Source of the DNA: Chromatiaceae bacterium
Lineage (GTDB): Bacteria; Pseudomonadota; Gammaproteobacteria; Chromatiales; Chromatiaceae
Length of the DNA: 6,664 bases
Assembly: GCA_016714645.1 (NCBI GenBank)
Contig: JADKCI010000008.1
Span: forward strand, 1-6,664
Reading direction: 5' to 3'
The first letter of the stretch is position 1, and each line of letters starts with the position of its first letter. The translations under genes were made by a program, and so were the position numbers. Positions 4,976-6,664 of this stretch are shown here, in pieces. Below the pieces are notes generated by a model. That model searched no databases and was not told where the DNA came from. It saw only the letters and a program-made list of their open reading frames with translations.

Positions 4976-6464
4976 ATGTCGCTGGCCAGGATGGCCACAC
5001 CTGCTTTGACGCCTTACGAGCGTCGACGGCCAGAGCAAACGTTGCTCTATCAACTCGTGGACACCCACTACCCAGTGTTTCGCGCCCAACTCGAAGCACA
5101 GGGGCAAACCTTGCCTGGCTATATCCAGCGGGAGTTTGAAGATTTCCTCACATGCGGTCGCCTGGAGCATGGGTTCTTGCGTGTTCGCTGCGAAGGCTGC
5201 AAGCATGAAAGGTTAGTGGCCTTCAGTTGCAAAAGGAGGGGATTCTGCCCCAGTTGCGGTGCCCGGCGCATGGCAGAAAGTGCAGCATTACTCGTCGAGG
5301 AGGTGTTGCCCGAAGAGCCTATGCGACAATGGGTGCTAAGTTTACCCTATCAGCTGCGCTTCTTGCTGGCCCAGCAGCCTGCCATAATGGGCAAGGTTCT
5401 GAAGATAGTCTATCGCACACTGGCAACCCACTTGATCAAGAAGGCCGGGTTCAAGAACCGCACTGCTCATACTGGTGCGGTTACCCTGATACAACGCTTT
5501 GGCTCAGCGTTGAACCTCAACATTCATTTCCACATACTGTTTCTGGATGGCGTTTACGCCGTGGATAAACATGGTGTCATGCGCTTTCACCGTGTCAAGG
5601 CGCCTACCATTGGTGAGCTCAATACATTGGTGCATCAACTCAGTCATCGCGTCGCTCGATTTCTGGAGAAAATGGGCTGGCTGCAACGAGATGCTGAAAA
5701 CACCTATCTGCTGCTCGATTCGACCGAGGATGATGCCCTCAGCCAGTTGCAAGGACACTCTATTGCCTACCGGATTGCCATGGGCCCGCACCAAGGGCGT
5801 AAGGTTCTCACCTTGCAAAGCCTACCGCCGATGTCGGATATGCCCAGGGAATCAGACAGGGTGGCTAAACAAGCTGGCTTTTCCCTGCATGCCGGGGTGA
5901 TGGCCGAACCCCACCAGCGTGACACTCTGGAACGACTGTGTCGCTACATATCCAGGCCGGCCGTTTCGGAAAAGCGGTTAGCGCTAACCTCCAACGGAAA
6001 AGTGCGCTACGAACTAAAAACACCGTATCGCGATGGCACGACACATGTATTTTTTGATCCTTTGGATTTCATTGCCCGACTTGCCGCATTGATCCCAAAA
6101 CCACGTGTGAACCTGACGCGTTTTCACGGTGTATTCGCCCAACAGCAAATATCGCGCCCTGGTAACTCCCGGAAAGCGTGGTAAGGGCTGCAAATCCACC
6201 AGGAAGGAACCTCTGGAAGAGAAAACCGTTACCGAAAGGCGCGCGGCGATGACATGGATGCAGCGTCTGAAACGCGTATTCAATATAGATATTGAACAAT
6301 GCGAACGTTGCGGCGGGCATGTCAAGGTGGTCTCAAGCATCGAAGACCCTACCGTAATCGAAAAGATACTGGCGCATTTAGCCTCGCAGGAGCCATCGCC
6401 GATAACCAACCCAGTCGAAGCCAGAGCGCCACCCTTCCAATTGGGTCAATTCAATAACTTCTGA
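4976..6464 (+). pseudogene. IS91-family HUH transposase with one frameshift
   Basis: Transposase for rolling-circle transposition. The first 387 codons are open from ATG 4976, with ribosome binding site AAGGA (4964-4968) at 7-nt spacing. An N-terminal zinc-binding region has cysteines at residues 72, 75, 85, 91 and 94 (CEGC, then FSCKRRGFCPSC). The metal-binding HUH motif is NIHFH (182-186). The candidate nucleophile is Tyr324 in RYISRP. At 6139/6140 the sequence GTATTCGCC-C-AAC breaks the frame: family members read GVFAPNSKYR, so two bases appear to be missing. The other frame then continues PNSKYRALVTPGKRGKG, KTVTERRAAMTWMQRLKRVF and a CERCGG zinc motif to TGA at 6464. The rejoined product would be about 496 residues, the usual full length. 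In the current frame translation ends at 6184 after 402 residues. The lesion looks recent, since there is no other damage. Confidence 0.88.
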
Positions 6465-6664
6465 CACTCACTCATCCGCTCATGCTGATAACACGGCAGA
6501 GCATCGCATACCTCAGTGACTAAATCTTCCTTTGAGTCGATTGAAAAACGCTCAATTGCTACGGAAATCCAAGGCGAAGTAACGAGTATCCGGTCACTTC
6601 AGACAGGAAAACAGGGCACCTCTTCCTTTCTTGAATGGCATGCTGGCTTGAACAAGCTATTTAT
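6465..6664 (+). other. 3' noncoding region of the IS91-type element
   Basis: No gene is present in these 200 nt. A stem of 7 pairs (one G-T) can form at 6538-6558, with arms CGATTGA and TCAATTG. A second small inverted repeat lies at 6646-6657, near the window end. This is where the rolling-circle origin (oriIS) of an IS91-type element would be expected, but I cannot align it to a known origin from memory. Confidence 0.4.
6646..6657. repeat. GCTTG-AA-CAAGC inverted repeat with GAAC and CAAG
   Basis: The 5-bp arms flank two bases. The repeat includes GAAC (6650-6653) and CAAG (6653-6656), the two tetranucleotides known as preferred IS91 target sequences next to the origin end. This may mark the right junction of the element, or be coincidental. 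Confidence 0.3.

Larger units (their letters stand above)
4942..6664 (+). mobile_element. IS91-family (rolling-circle) insertion sequence, right end probably at or beyond the window edge
   Basis: The element comprises the SOS-box promoter region, one transposase gene and about 200 nt of 3' noncoding DNA. IS91-type elements move by rolling-circle replication from a 3' origin (oriIS) to a 5' terminator (terIS). They can carry along DNA beyond terIS when termination fails. Here the DNA beyond that end is the patchwork of transposon fragments to the left. Exact ends are not determined; the left boundary lies somewhere between about 4716 and 4942. Confidence 0.6.

Noticed and set aside
5504..5818. 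Antisense frame of 104 codons inside the IS91 transposase
   Set aside because: It is the shadow of strongly supported transposase coding sequence on the other strand.
6137..6145. Programmed ribosomal frameshifting in the IS91 transposase
   Set aside because: The site GCC-C-AAC is not a recognised slippery heptamer and IS91-family transposases are normally a single frame; a 2-nt loss explains it better.

Overview
The window looks like an accessory, mobile-element-rich stretch of a proteobacterial genome, most likely gammaproteobacterial. The reasons are the E. coli-type LexA operator half-sites (CTGT-N8-ACAG), a lipobox lipoprotein, a LepB-type signal peptidase, and transposase families (IS1182, IS4, IS91) that are common in that class. 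Species cannot be named from the sequence. Only one gene of good length, the lipoprotein at 2001-3083, looks undamaged from start to stop; most other coding segments carry a frameshift, a stop or a truncation.

Left part (1-1112): the last 34 codons of an unrecognised plus-strand gene converge, with a 1-nt gap, on a minus-strand S26 signal peptidase I. The catalytic domain is complete, but its probable N-terminal membrane segment lies in another frame just upstream (667-813), so the gene is probably frameshifted. Running the other way is the start of a SurA/PpiC-like chaperone gene (800-1105) that loses its coding character near 1060.

Middle (1113-3083, minus strand): a beta-propeller lipoprotein (2001-3083) is followed 17 nt downstream by a decayed Rpn-family PD-(D/E)XK nuclease/transposase-like gene. 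That gene has a missing start codon, an apparent 5-nt deletion and an in-frame TGA.

Transposon graveyard (3084-4975): about 450 nt contain no convincing gene but have a possible IS5-type end. Next comes a patchwork of three unrelated coding fragments on the minus strand: the C-terminal part of an IS4-family transposase, about 75 nt resembling a DNA methyltransferase, and the first 101 codons of an IS1182-family transposase. Noncoding DNA with palindromes follows.

Right part (4942-6664, plus strand): an IS91-family (rolling-circle, HUH) element. Its transposase has one 2-nt-deletion-like frameshift about 390 codons in. A perfectly symmetric SOS box, TACTGT-N8-ACAGTA, sits 14 nt upstream of its ATG, implying LexA repression and induction by DNA damage. 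This is the most notable observation in the window.

No tRNA, rRNA, CRISPR array or riboswitch was seen.
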